Source: Flammeovirgaceae bacterium UBA7330
Lineage (GTDB): Bacteria; Bacteroidota; Bacteroidia; Cytophagales; Cyclobacteriaceae
Reading direction: 5' to 3'
Assembly (NCBI GenBank): GCA_002471275.1
Contig: DKPQ01000003.1
Coordinates: forward strand, 62,001 to 126,000
Length of the DNA: 64,000 nt
This document shows, piece after piece, positions 33,649 through 42,128 of the stretch. The notes beneath the pieces were generated by a model. That model saw nothing but the letters and a program-made list of their open reading frames with translations. It was not told where the DNA came from and made no database searches. The translations under genes and the position numbers were made by a program. Positions within the stretch are counted from its first letter, which is position 1. Each line of letters begins with the position of its first letter.

Positions 33649-33726
33649 AAGCGGTGATGGTCAAAGTATTTTGTCAAAGTGACTGAAATCCAGAAATGGC
33701 CAGTTTAAATATCAGGCAATATTATG

Positions 33727-35601
33727 TCACTTCGTCAAACCCGTTGATTTCACAACCACGATCCAATCCATGTCAACATCTGAGGGAGGAGTACCAATAT
33801 TTACAACACTTCCGCCACCAACTCCTGTGACTGAACCATTGGCCAAATCTCCACCTGCTCTTGGGTTATACCACATGATTTCGTAGAGCATTTGGGTGTC
33901 ACGCAGGTCCAGTTCAACTTTTCTCAACCCCATGGGCTTATACACCACGTAAACCTGATCCTGCTCGGCCAAACAATATGATTGATCATCGGATGTGAGT
34001 TCATCCGCAGGTTTCATCCTCCAGAAAGGCAATTCGTTCTCAAAAAACCTCCTGGCATACCGATTTTGGTCCCAGAAAAGATCCCGACTTCTAAAGTCCT
34101 GGCAGGTGAGATCGGAATTAGGGCTGTCGTAGCCGAAGTACCATTCCAAACCATAACCTCCGGCGAAAAGGGTGCCATACATGGCATTCCCCCGGGCTTC
34201 GTTGTGCTCCATGTCTTCATCGTCAGGGAGCAACGCATAACGGGCACTTCCCGGCTCATCCACGGCCAGCGCCCAGGGCTTGCCTACGCTGTCCGTTTTA
34301 TTCTTCCACTTGAGCACCCTTGCATGGACATCTTTAAATTCCTTGTCGCTCAATTGCAGTGAAGCGCCTGTCAATGGTGACTGATCTCCAATCAGCCCCG
34401 CATAACGATCGTCCTGGTTGGGATAAGTATGCACGACCAAATGGTGCTTGTAAGGGTCCAGATTGTATACATATTTTGCCGCTTTGATGACCTCTTCGAT
34501 GGGTTGATTGTTCTCTTCGCCCAGGTTCCAGTTGAGTGCCAGATGATGGCCAAACCGGGCGATCAATTCCCGGTAATAAAGCTTTCCTTCAACGCCAAAC
34601 ACACCTTTGTCCATCAGGTGATCAGTCTCGGTTTCATGGGTCTTAAAGTGAAGAAAAAGACCTAAGGTCTCCGCATATGCGAAAATTCGTTCCCATTGCT
34701 CAAGCTTTGAAATATCAAACCTGGTTTTATGGAAATAATTCTCCCACGCTTCCTTGTTTTGCTTTTCATTGGCATAAGCCTCATATTCAGAAAACGGCAC
34801 TTTCAGCAAATGAGGGAAGATGTTGCGGTCATCCCCATCCACATTGAAGGTGAGGAAAGAAAATACATTCAGCTCTTCAGAAACGAGGTAATTCAAGGCC
34901 CCCATCAGGTTTTTGCCTTTGCTTCCCTGCCAAAGAAACGACTGGGCCGCCTGGTCAAAGTCTTTCGCATGAGGACCCCACGACTTTCTAAACTCAAACA
35001 CATTGGTGGTGCTGTCAATGTCTTCATATGCCAGCAGGTTTTCAGGTGCATCCACACCCAGCTTGATGAAGTAGTCTCCTGTTTCGGCATATTTCAGGTA
35101 GGGCTCACCCACATACTGCAATCTCCCCTTGGCCCTGTTGTCATGACCTGATTTATCCGAATCTGTCACAGAAAAACTACCTGTAAGTCCGTCCATGAAT
35201 TCAGCACTTGAAAACCCGGATGGATCCTTAGCCACAGCAACATTTTCACCCTTTTTAAAAGAGACTGTATAGCTCCATTCGCTGGTTTCATTAGGAGTGA
35301 AATTGACCACCCACTTGTTGCCGGAATTAGCGCCCGATTCAGCCGCATCACCATCGGCTGCATAATATCCGGGAACCACAAACTGTTCGTTGCCATTTGA
35401 GAAGGTTACATCCAGCCTGTAATTCAGGAATGGGTTATTTTCATCCAACTCACCCGTTTGAGGCCCCTCAAATACCAGCGACACCTTATGCCATTTCTTT
35501 AGCTCACCGGTTATATTCACCTTTTCAGAATCCTGACATGCACTGGCAATGCCTATGATGAGGAGTAATAGAAGAGCAGTTGGTTGGCTAAAATATTTCA
35601 T
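33727..35601 (-). CDS. DUF5060-domain putative glycoside hydrolase lipoprotein
   Basis: 624 residues. The signal ends ASAC (Cys about 22), a lipoprotein. The N-terminal beta-sandwich (about 35-145) is DUF5060-like (HKVSLVFEGPQTGELDENNP, LDVTFSNGNEQFVVPGYYA, WSYTVSFKKG). It leads through FSVTDSDKSGHDNRAKGRLQ to a TIM-barrel-like region (LKYAETGDYFIKLGVDAPEN; LNWNLGEENNQPIEEV; WALAVDEPGSARY; GGYGLEWYFGYD). The E in NLGEEN and the E in VDEPG are candidate catalytic acids, by position only. The last ~90 residues resemble the collagen-binding-like domain. It starts 9 bases after the stop of the sulfatase-GH78 gene, so they share an operon and probably one substrate. Confidence 0.82.
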   Translation of the reverse strand: MKYFSQPTALLLLLIIGIASACQDSEKVNITGELKKWHKVSLVFEGPQTGELDENNPFLNYRLDVTFSNGNEQFVVPGYYAADGDAAESGANSGNKWVVNFTPNETSEWSYTVSFKKGENVAVAKDPSGFSSAEFMDGLTGSFSVTDSDKSGHDNRAKGRLQYVGEPYLKYAETGDYFIKLGVDAPENLLAYEDIDSTTNVFEFRKSWGPHAKDFDQAAQSFLWQGSKGKNLMGALNYLVSEELNVFSFLTFNVDGDDRNIFPHLLKVPFSEYEAYANEKQNKEAWENYFHKTRFDISKLEQWERIFAYAETLGLFLHFKTHETETDHLMDKGVFGVEGKLYYRELIARFGHHLALNWNLGEENNQPIEEVIKAAKYVYNLDPYKHHLVVHTYPNQDDRYAGLIGDQSPLTGASLQLSDKEFKDVHARVLKWKNKTDSVGKPWALAVDEPGSARYALLPDDEDMEHNEARGNAMYGTLFAGGYGLEWYFGYDSPNSDLTCQDFRSRDLFWDQNRYARRFFENELPFWRMKPADELTSDDQSYCLAEQDQVYVVYKPMGLRKVELDLRDTQMLYEIMWYNPRAGGDLANGSVTGVGGGSVVNIGTPPSDVDMDWIVVVKSTGLTK

Positions 35602-35610
35602 GATCGTTGG

Positions 35611-38600
35611 TTAAAATGAATTCACACGTAAGGTAACCCGATGTTCGCCAGGTTCCAGGCGAATCGAACCAAAAGATGAGTTAACCTGGCTTCCATTCAC
35701 GATCACGGTATCATTTTCAGCAGCATCCAGCACCAGTTCTGCCGCCATATTGGCCGGGATGGTGAATCGATATGTTTTCACACGATTGTTCACCTTTTTG
35801 AAATCGGCTTTCACTGTCCCTTTTAAGAAAGGAACTTCAATGTTGGTAAACTCCAAATCTGCCAATTGTGGCTGAATGGTGATGATATCTCCGCCTGGCG
35901 TTTTGGGTCTGATGCCCCACATCCTTCGGGCCACAATATTACCCGGCACAGCCCCCCAGGCATGGTTCCAGTCTGAGTTGGGTTTGTACTTCATGTCCCA
36001 GGCTTCTAGCGAGATGGTAGATCCGATGGCAATCATGTTCCACCAGCTGCGGTCATGTGTTGCCGTCATCAGATCCAGTGCATACTGCGCTTCTCCCCCT
36101 ATGTACAGGGCATCCATGAGGTATTGCGATCCATAGACACTGCATGCCATACCCCTGGACTTGATGAATTCTACTACGGACTTTACCCGGTCTGCAGGCA
36201 CCACACCAAAGGCCAGTGCCGCCATATTGGAATGCAAGGAAGAATGCGCCGTGGTATCTCCATCCACATACACACCCGTCTCAGGATCTGTAAGCTTTTC
36301 ATTCATGGCCTTCCTGGCTTTGATGGCACGCAACCTGAATTCATCAGCCTCCTGATACTTGCCCAGGATCTCTGCAAACTCTGCCATGATTACCATGTTT
36401 CTGTAGTAAAAAGCATTAACCAGCGTATTGGTGGGGCAGAAAACAAAACCATCCCGCTCCCCTTCCTTGGTAGCCAGCTTCCAACCCGTATCCTTTTGTG
36501 CGGGAGGCCAGTCGGTGATATCCCGAAGTTTTACGTCAGGGTCTTTGAAACCCAGCTGTTTCATAATCTCCGGTGTCACCCTGGTGGTACTGATCAGGCC
36601 ATCCTCATCAGCCAGCTGGTAAAGCGTCTTGTATTTCAGTGGCTCATAGTACTTTTCGATGAGCTCTGTATTCCCGGTGTACATGTAGTCATCGTAGAAC
36701 ATCAGCGCCACATGCTGCTGCCACTCGGTTGGCCAGGTCGGATACTCCATGAAGTATTCGATGGTACGGCGGGCAATCGGATACTCCCTATCCACCGCAT
36801 AATGCGTCAGCTGGTTGAGATAAGCATCCGCCTCGTAAGGAATTCGCTCACGGTCCCCATCTACATATAAACCCGCAAATGAAGTGGCCTTCATGGAGTA
36901 TTTACAAAGGTCCCATACCTGATTGAGCACGGTATCTGAACTCGTGAAACTGCTCGCCTCCTCTTCCCAATAAGTGAAATAAACTTCCTGGGTGAGGTCT
37001 TCACTTTTTAATCCGGCCTTTGCCCCTTCTATTTCTGCATATCTGAATGGGAGCAACACAGGAAATGAATCAGGTAAGGCCACAGCCTGAGGTTTGGTAT
37101 TGCGGGCATCGGGAGGTAGCACGACCAGATAGTCTTTTTTGTTGGGTTGCACACCCAGTTTAACCTCCTGGTAACGGATATTACCCTGTGGATCTGTGTT
37201 GATACGGCCATTTATCACCTGTTCGCCGAGCCTGATGACCAGAGAATCCTTGTTATCTGTTTGATAATTTATCCTAAGTGCGGCAAAACCATCCTTACCA
37301 AAATCAGCAAAATAGCTGTCCTGACCGATGGATTTAAAAGCAACGGGCTTTACCCTATCCACCTGAAAAATATTGGGTGTGGTGATTTCTTTCTCATCGG
37401 TAGCACCCATTTTGAATGACTGTGGAGAAGCATAAGAGGTCACCCGGTTGAGCTGATCCCAGATCCTTACTTTCCAAAAATATGACTGACCACTTTGTAA
37501 TGGTTTCCCTCCAAATACCACGTCGGAATTTTGCCTGGTCCTCACCTGGCCGCTGTCCCAAATATCACCGATGTTTTGGTTGATCTTCTCCTTGGAAGAA
37601 GCGACGAGTACCTGGTATGCTTGCTGATAGACCGCACCCTGCGGTACGATCCATGAAAATTCAGGAGTGTTGTCCTTGATGGCCGTACCCGGCGCTCGTA
37701 ACCATTCCACCATCAATCCATCCGGACTTCCCACAGTGGGATCATCATACTTTTTAGCCAGCTCATCGCATTTTGTACGCAATTCCTGTAGGATAGCCTG
37801 GTGTTTTTTAGAAGCCACCAGGTTTTTTGTTTCCTGAGGATCTTTGTTTAAGTCATAAAGTTCTTCGATTGATTGGTCGTTTACATACCTTAAATATTTC
37901 CATTGGGCTGTCCTCACACCTTCACTGGGGGGAATATGTTCAAACTCCCAGAGGTGTTCGATGAGGATGGTATCCCGTTCCAGATCGTATTGCGGGTTCT
38001 TGAGCAGCGGAACCAGGCTCTTTCCCTGCCAACCCTCAGGTTGCTCAGCACCAGCCAGGTCAGCGATGGTAGCGGGTACGTCAATATTCAGGGCCATCTG
38101 CTCAATGTCATTGTGCATTCCCGCACGAGGATCAAAAATGATCAATGGTACCCTTATGGAATTGTCATACATCAACCACTTTCCTGCCAGCTGACGTTCA
38201 CCGAGGAAGTACCCATTATCACCCATCAGGATGATGACCGTATTTTCATCCAACCCTTTTTCTTCAAGCTTTGCACGAATGGCACCAATTTCCCGGTCGA
38301 TGTCTGCAATCATACGATGATAACCCTTTACGCTGTGTTGATATTTTTCCTCCGTATCATACCTCCAGTACCATCGGGTTCGGTTGAAGCCTTCCCGCAC
38401 TATCTGGGGCAGTTTATCGAAATCCTTGTCTTTGCCTAAAGCTGGTCCGGGAACGTCCACAGCGGCCAGGTGTTCGTTGGAGGGGGCATCCCAGAAATAC
38501 TGATCTTCCGCAGGGTCATGGGCATGAGGTGCACTGAAGCTCAGGCTCAGGCAAAAAGGTTTTCCCTCCGGAGCCTCCTCAATAAAATCCAGTGCCTGCT

Positions 38601-39111
38601 GACCGGTGTAGCGGGTCAGATGGACCGTTTCTCCATTCAATTGCTTGTAGTAGTAACCACGTTCGTCTTTAAAGGCTCCATTTCGATCATAGCTATCAAA
38701 CTGATCAAAGAGCGAGGCCTCCTTATCGTATCTCACCCCGAATTTTCCGTAGAATCCGGTGTAATAGCCGGCATCCCGCAATACCAATGGGTAAGATGCC
38801 TGCATGAATTCTTCCTTGAGATCCCCGGTCTGGAAGGTGTATCGGTGTGTTCTTTCATAAGTACCTGTCAGGATAGATGCACGACTTCCAGCGCAGATGG
38901 GCGTAGTGACAATGGCTTGTTTGAAATAGGTACCTTCCGAGGCGAGCCTATCCATCTCCGGCGTCAGGGAAAGTGGATTGCCCGCATACCCCAGGGCATC
39001 CCAGCGCTGATCATCTGTGAGAAGGAAGATGATATTGGGTTGATCGGACTTTTGAGCAAAAAGTGCACTGGTGACAAAAAGGAATAATAATAATGAAAGA
39101 AGTTTACGCAT
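35611..39111 (-). CDS. Sulfatase-GH78 alpha-L-rhamnosidase fusion
   Basis: 1,166 residues with a cleavable signal (SALFAQ). Residues about 24-470 form a type I sulfatase: NIIFLLTDDQRWDALGYAGN, then TTPICAGSRASILTGTYERT (formylglycine Cys; the usual Pro/Ala of CxPSR is Gly here), GFYGKFGV, SFSAPHAHDP, VIILMGDNGYFLGERQLAGK. After a linker, residues about 480-570 are the Fn3-like N-terminal domain of GH78 (APGTAIKDNTPEFSWIVPQG, SYFWKVRIWD), then the GH78 (alpha/alpha)6 barrel (VDGDRERIPYEADAYLNQ, about 765-782; HAWGAVPGNIVARRMWGI) and C-terminal beta domain. It should remove sulfate and terminal rhamnose from the same glycan. A sulfatase/GH78 multimodular enzyme is known from ulvan degraders such as Formosa agariphila. 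Co-transcribed with the DUF5060 gene. Confidence 0.92.
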   Translation of the reverse strand: MRKLLSLLLFLFVTSALFAQKSDQPNIIFLLTDDQRWDALGYAGNPLSLTPEMDRLASEGTYFKQAIVTTPICAGSRASILTGTYERTHRYTFQTGDLKEEFMQASYPLVLRDAGYYTGFYGKFGVRYDKEASLFDQFDSYDRNGAFKDERGYYYKQLNGETVHLTRYTGQQALDFIEEAPEGKPFCLSLSFSAPHAHDPAEDQYFWDAPSNEHLAAVDVPGPALGKDKDFDKLPQIVREGFNRTRWYWRYDTEEKYQHSVKGYHRMIADIDREIGAIRAKLEEKGLDENTVIILMGDNGYFLGERQLAGKWLMYDNSIRVPLIIFDPRAGMHNDIEQMALNIDVPATIADLAGAEQPEGWQGKSLVPLLKNPQYDLERDTILIEHLWEFEHIPPSEGVRTAQWKYLRYVNDQSIEELYDLNKDPQETKNLVASKKHQAILQELRTKCDELAKKYDDPTVGSPDGLMVEWLRAPGTAIKDNTPEFSWIVPQGAVYQQAYQVLVASSKEKINQNIGDIWDSGQVRTRQNSDVVFGGKPLQSGQSYFWKVRIWDQLNRVTSYASPQSFKMGATDEKEITTPNIFQVDRVKPVAFKSIGQDSYFADFGKDGFAALRINYQTDNKDSLVIRLGEQVINGRINTDPQGNIRYQEVKLGVQPNKKDYLVVLPPDARNTKPQAVALPDSFPVLLPFRYAEIEGAKAGLKSEDLTQEVYFTYWEEEASSFTSSDTVLNQVWDLCKYSMKATSFAGLYVDGDRERIPYEADAYLNQLTHYAVDREYPIARRTIEYFMEYPTWPTEWQQHVALMFYDDYMYTGNTELIEKYYEPLKYKTLYQLADEDGLISTTRVTPEIMKQLGFKDPDVKLRDITDWPPAQKDTGWKLATKEGERDGFVFCPTNTLVNAFYYRNMVIMAEFAEILGKYQEADEFRLRAIKARKAMNEKLTDPETGVYVDGDTTAHSSLHSNMAALAFGVVPADRVKSVVEFIKSRGMACSVYGSQYLMDALYIGGEAQYALDLMTATHDRSWWNMIAIGSTISLEAWDMKYKPNSDWNHAWGAVPGNIVARRMWGIRPKTPGGDIITIQPQLADLEFTNIEVPFLKGTVKADFKKVNNRVKTYRFTIPANMAAELVLDAAENDTVIVNGSQVNSSFGSIRLEPGEHRVTLRVNSF

Positions 39112-39204
39112 CTCAGGTCAATAAATTGATTTATTAGTAATTACAAGCTAATAAAAACATTAGACAATTCGTTGACATCCTGTAGCGTCAGGCAATCCTG
39201 TCGG

Positions 39205-40674
39205 CTACTGCGATGAAGTCCGTTCTTTTTGTTCTACAAAATAGGGTTGAAAGGTATATTCCGATGGTTCGGCCCATTGGGCATTCTCTTTGGGCAAAAG
39301 GGTGCCTAAGCTTTCTCTCACCGATTCCGCTTTTGTCTCCCCGGAAATATTGATCCATTCATTGGGGTCATATTCGTGATCGTAAAGCTCTTCGCTCCCG
39401 TCTTCATAGCGGGTATATCTAAAATTTTCAGAACGGATGGAATGGTTATTCATCCCATAGGTAGTGATAGCGTAATACGCTTTTTCATTCTTCCCGCTTT
39501 GCATCAGCTCAACCAGGCTGATCCCTTCATTTTTGTCATTGGCTGCTAACCCACTCAATTCCACTAGGGTCGGGTAGATAGAAAGCATTTCCACAGGTTG
39601 ATCGACGACTTTACCTTTTGGTAATGTAGGAGCAGCAAAGATCAACGGGGCATTCGTGGCCTCCTCCCACAAGGCGTGCTTAGCAAAGGTCTCCTTCTCT
39701 CCCAGCCTGTAACCATGATCGGACCAAAGCACAATGATTGTGTTGTCAGCATATTCACTGTTTTCCAGGGCTTCCATCACCCGTCCGACCTGAGCATCTA
39801 CAAAGCTCACACAAGCCAGATATGCCTGGATGATATCATCCCAGTTACCTGACTCAATGGCCCACTGTGTGGTAGGCATCATCGGCAAGTCATTGATTTG
39901 TAAAGCTACATCCGGGACATCGTTAAGGTCGTCGGCCTTGTAAGGAGTCATTTCCAGTCCTTCCAGTGGGATCTTGTCAAACCATTTTTGCGGAGCATAC
40001 AGCGGCACGTGCGGCCGGATAAATCCAACACCCATAAAGAACGGCTGATCATACGCTTTGTTTAATCGCTCAATCACCCAGTCTGCAGATTGATAATCGA
40101 TCATCAGGGAATCCACTTCCGGATAGGCACCCCAGTCGGTGCTGGTCCTGCCGTACTTCTCCTGATCGGATGTTCCGATGCCATCCCAGACAAAGCGTTC
40201 TTTAGGCTTGGGACCAAAGCCACCTGTTCGCCCTCCCGATTCATCGAAAACACCGTCCGGAGCATGCTGATGGAAGAGCTTTCCGATGCCCATGGTGTAA
40301 TAGCCATTTTGCTTAAAATACTCTGGGAGCAAGGTAATGTCCGGTAGCACGCTTTTGATGTCGTTGTCATCTATCATGCCATAAATACCCGTGGTGGATG
40401 GACGCAAACCCGTCATGATCGAAGCCCTGGACGGACCACACAAGGGCGCCTGACAATGAGCATTGGTAAAGAGAACACCCTGCGAGGCGAGCTTATCCAT
40501 ATTGGGTGTGAGGGTGTTGGGATGCCCATTCATACAGCCGAGCCAGTCATTCAGATCGTCGATGGCGATGAAAAGGACATTGGGTTTTTGATTGTTTTTC
40601 TCTTGTGTGATTTCAGTGCGGCAGGAAACGGTAAAAAGTGCCAGACAAACTGCCAGTAACAGACTATTTTTCAT
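39205..40674 (-). CDS. Iduronate-2-sulfatase-like sulfatase lipoprotein
   Basis: About 489 residues from the Met of MKNSLLLAVCLALFTVSC, chosen for its lipoprotein signal; the frame extends to 40698. The core resembles iduronate-2-sulfatase: NVLFIAIDDLNDWLGCMNGHPN, then CQAPLCGPSRASIMTGLRPSTTG with the formylglycine Cys, GIGKLFHQHAPDG, GFIRPHVPLYAPQKWFD, TIIVLWSDHGYRLGEKETFAKH. Substrate in marine relatives may be a sulfated uronate or rhamnose; that is not readable here. A hairpin (39183-39207) overlaps its stop codon. It lies 93 bases upstream of the sulfatase-GH78 gene and may head that transcript. Confidence 0.92.
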   Translation of the reverse strand: MKNSLLLAVCLALFTVSCRTEITQEKNNQKPNVLFIAIDDLNDWLGCMNGHPNTLTPNMDKLASQGVLFTNAHCQAPLCGPSRASIMTGLRPSTTGIYGMIDDNDIKSVLPDITLLPEYFKQNGYYTMGIGKLFHQHAPDGVFDESGGRTGGFGPKPKERFVWDGIGTSDQEKYGRTSTDWGAYPEVDSLMIDYQSADWVIERLNKAYDQPFFMGVGFIRPHVPLYAPQKWFDKIPLEGLEMTPYKADDLNDVPDVALQINDLPMMPTTQWAIESGNWDDIIQAYLACVSFVDAQVGRVMEALENSEYADNTIIVLWSDHGYRLGEKETFAKHALWEEATNAPLIFAAPTLPKGKVVDQPVEMLSIYPTLVELSGLAANDKNEGISLVELMQSGKNEKAYYAITTYGMNNHSIRSENFRYTRYEDGSEELYDHEYDPNEWINISGETKAESVRESLGTLLPKENAQWAEPSEYTFQPYFVEQKERTSSQ

Positions 40675-40769
40675 TGGGTAAATGTTTGGATTGCCCAAGT
40701 TAGTCTTAACATCATAAAATCACATGGTCCCTCTAAAAGTAAATCTGATCAGGATTACTGAGAGTAGAG

Positions 40770-42128
40770 CTAATTGGCTGCTATCCCGCTAACCTTCCTG
40801 GTTTTAAGGTTAGAAACCACATAATCGCCTACGGCTTCACCCTGTGACACCCCTTGCTCAATTGCCATTCTGTAGTGTATACCACCATACAACCTGCTAA
40901 TGGCAGCTTCCTCTGAGGCCTGCAAAAATGAATCGAATTCCCTGGTGGGTAGACCATACTCATTTTCAGTGGTATCTGTAAAGAAAAAGTGATCCCCAAA
41001 GTAATCGGTAAGAGTAACAGCTGCTGCCCGGGATATTACGCTATGGCCACTGGTGTATTCAGGAAATGGCGGTGTCTGAAGTAATGGCACCCATTTTTCA
41101 TCCAGATATTGATGTATCAATGTTTCAGGCCGGACAACGATGCTTCTCCATTTCTCATCCCAGCAGCTGATAAAGCCATCAAACAACGAAATAGAAGTAC
41201 GCACGTAAGCCTCCACTGTCTCATCAAAATCTGATCCGGCTGTACGGGTAGCTACGGCAACAATGCCAATCCAATGCCCACCGGGAGTTATCTTTTTAGT
41301 GGCAAACATGGCGTGACCCCGGTGATGTGAAACATACGGATTACAATCCCAGAACTTGGCAATGTTGGTACTTTCTTCATCCAGGTTTACCCCAACATCA
41401 TAGACTTCTTTCAGTTCGCGGTAGAATCCGCTATTTTCTTCCATCGTCATTTCCAATGGAGGTTTAGGACTGAACTGTCGGGCTGAATCAAGGATCATCG
41501 GACGTATTTTGTTCCAGTGAGGTTCAATACCTTCCATATAATCCGGTGGGGTGGGTTTCCACTTGAAGGTTTCATCCTGCACAGTATATTTTGGGAAAGT
41601 CCTGGTCTGCTTATACATGTCACCATCAGCCCATTGCAGAATATGGTCTGCCACAATCTCCCCGTAGGCCAGAGAATTCTTTTTGACATCGGAAGGAAGT
41701 CCGTTTTCTTCTAGCCTATTGTAGAAATTCTCCCGATACTCATCAATCTTATTTTCAGAAAAGATAAGCATCTTACCCACTGTGAGAAAAGCATGGATAC
41801 TGGCCAGATTTGGATCAATCCTCTGATCTTTCTGTGGAGAAGGTACAGGGCTAAGATCCGTAACCTGACCAGCCAGTGAGTGAAGAGTGTCAGGATTTAA
41901 CGCTGCCAAAACTTCAAATGCGGCAATATTGGGATAAACATATACCCGACTGGCCACCGGAGGTGAAAAGATGTCGTACACAATTACATCCGTGAGTTGC
42001 TTCACAGCGCCCTGATAGGACTCCGGATCATCAAGGATTGCCTTATAGGTATTATCCTCTTTACATGAGTAAAATAATACAGATACTAAAACAAATAATA
42101 GAGTCACTACTCGGGTCATACCTTTCAA
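40770..42128 (-). CDS. Vanadium-dependent haloperoxidase/PAP2-like lipoprotein
   Basis: 452 residues. The signal ends FYSC, a lipoprotein. The C-terminal half carries the PAP2/vanadium haloperoxidase pocket: WRSIVVRPETLI (about 325-336), FPEYTSGHSVISRAAA (about 350-365; the SGH histidine) and AISRLYGGIHYRMAIEQG (about 410-427; SRxxxGxH, with Glu where Asp is common). The N-terminal half is the all-helical extension seen in bacterial haloperoxidase homologues. It could oxidise halide or act as a phosphatase; motifs alone do not decide. It abuts the FG-GAP gene upstream (start at 42128, previous stop at 42129), so it ends the PUL 2 gene series. Confidence 0.82.
   Translation of the reverse strand: MKGMTRVVTLLFVLVSVLFYSCKEDNTYKAILDDPESYQGAVKQLTDVIVYDIFSPPVASRVYVYPNIAAFEVLAALNPDTLHSLAGQVTDLSPVPSPQKDQRIDPNLASIHAFLTVGKMLIFSENKIDEYRENFYNRLEENGLPSDVKKNSLAYGEIVADHILQWADGDMYKQTRTFPKYTVQDETFKWKPTPPDYMEGIEPHWNKIRPMILDSARQFSPKPPLEMTMEENSGFYRELKEVYDVGVNLDEESTNIAKFWDCNPYVSHHRGHAMFATKKITPGGHWIGIVAVATRTAGSDFDETVEAYVRTSISLFDGFISCWDEKWRSIVVRPETLIHQYLDEKWVPLLQTPPFPEYTSGHSVISRAAAVTLTDYFGDHFFFTDTTENEYGLPTREFDSFLQASEEAAISRLYGGIHYRMAIEQGVSQGEAVGDYVVSNLKTRKVSGIAAN

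Noticed and set aside
32735..33664. Minus-strand frames of 77 and 104 codons sharing an NSLIFTIRA-like stretch
   Set aside because: The shared peptide comes from the dispersed repeat Z being translated in the same frame; it is not evidence of a protein family.
36055..36870. 271-codon plus-strand frame
   Set aside because: It lies wholly antisense to the GH78 catalytic domain and shows no motif of its own.
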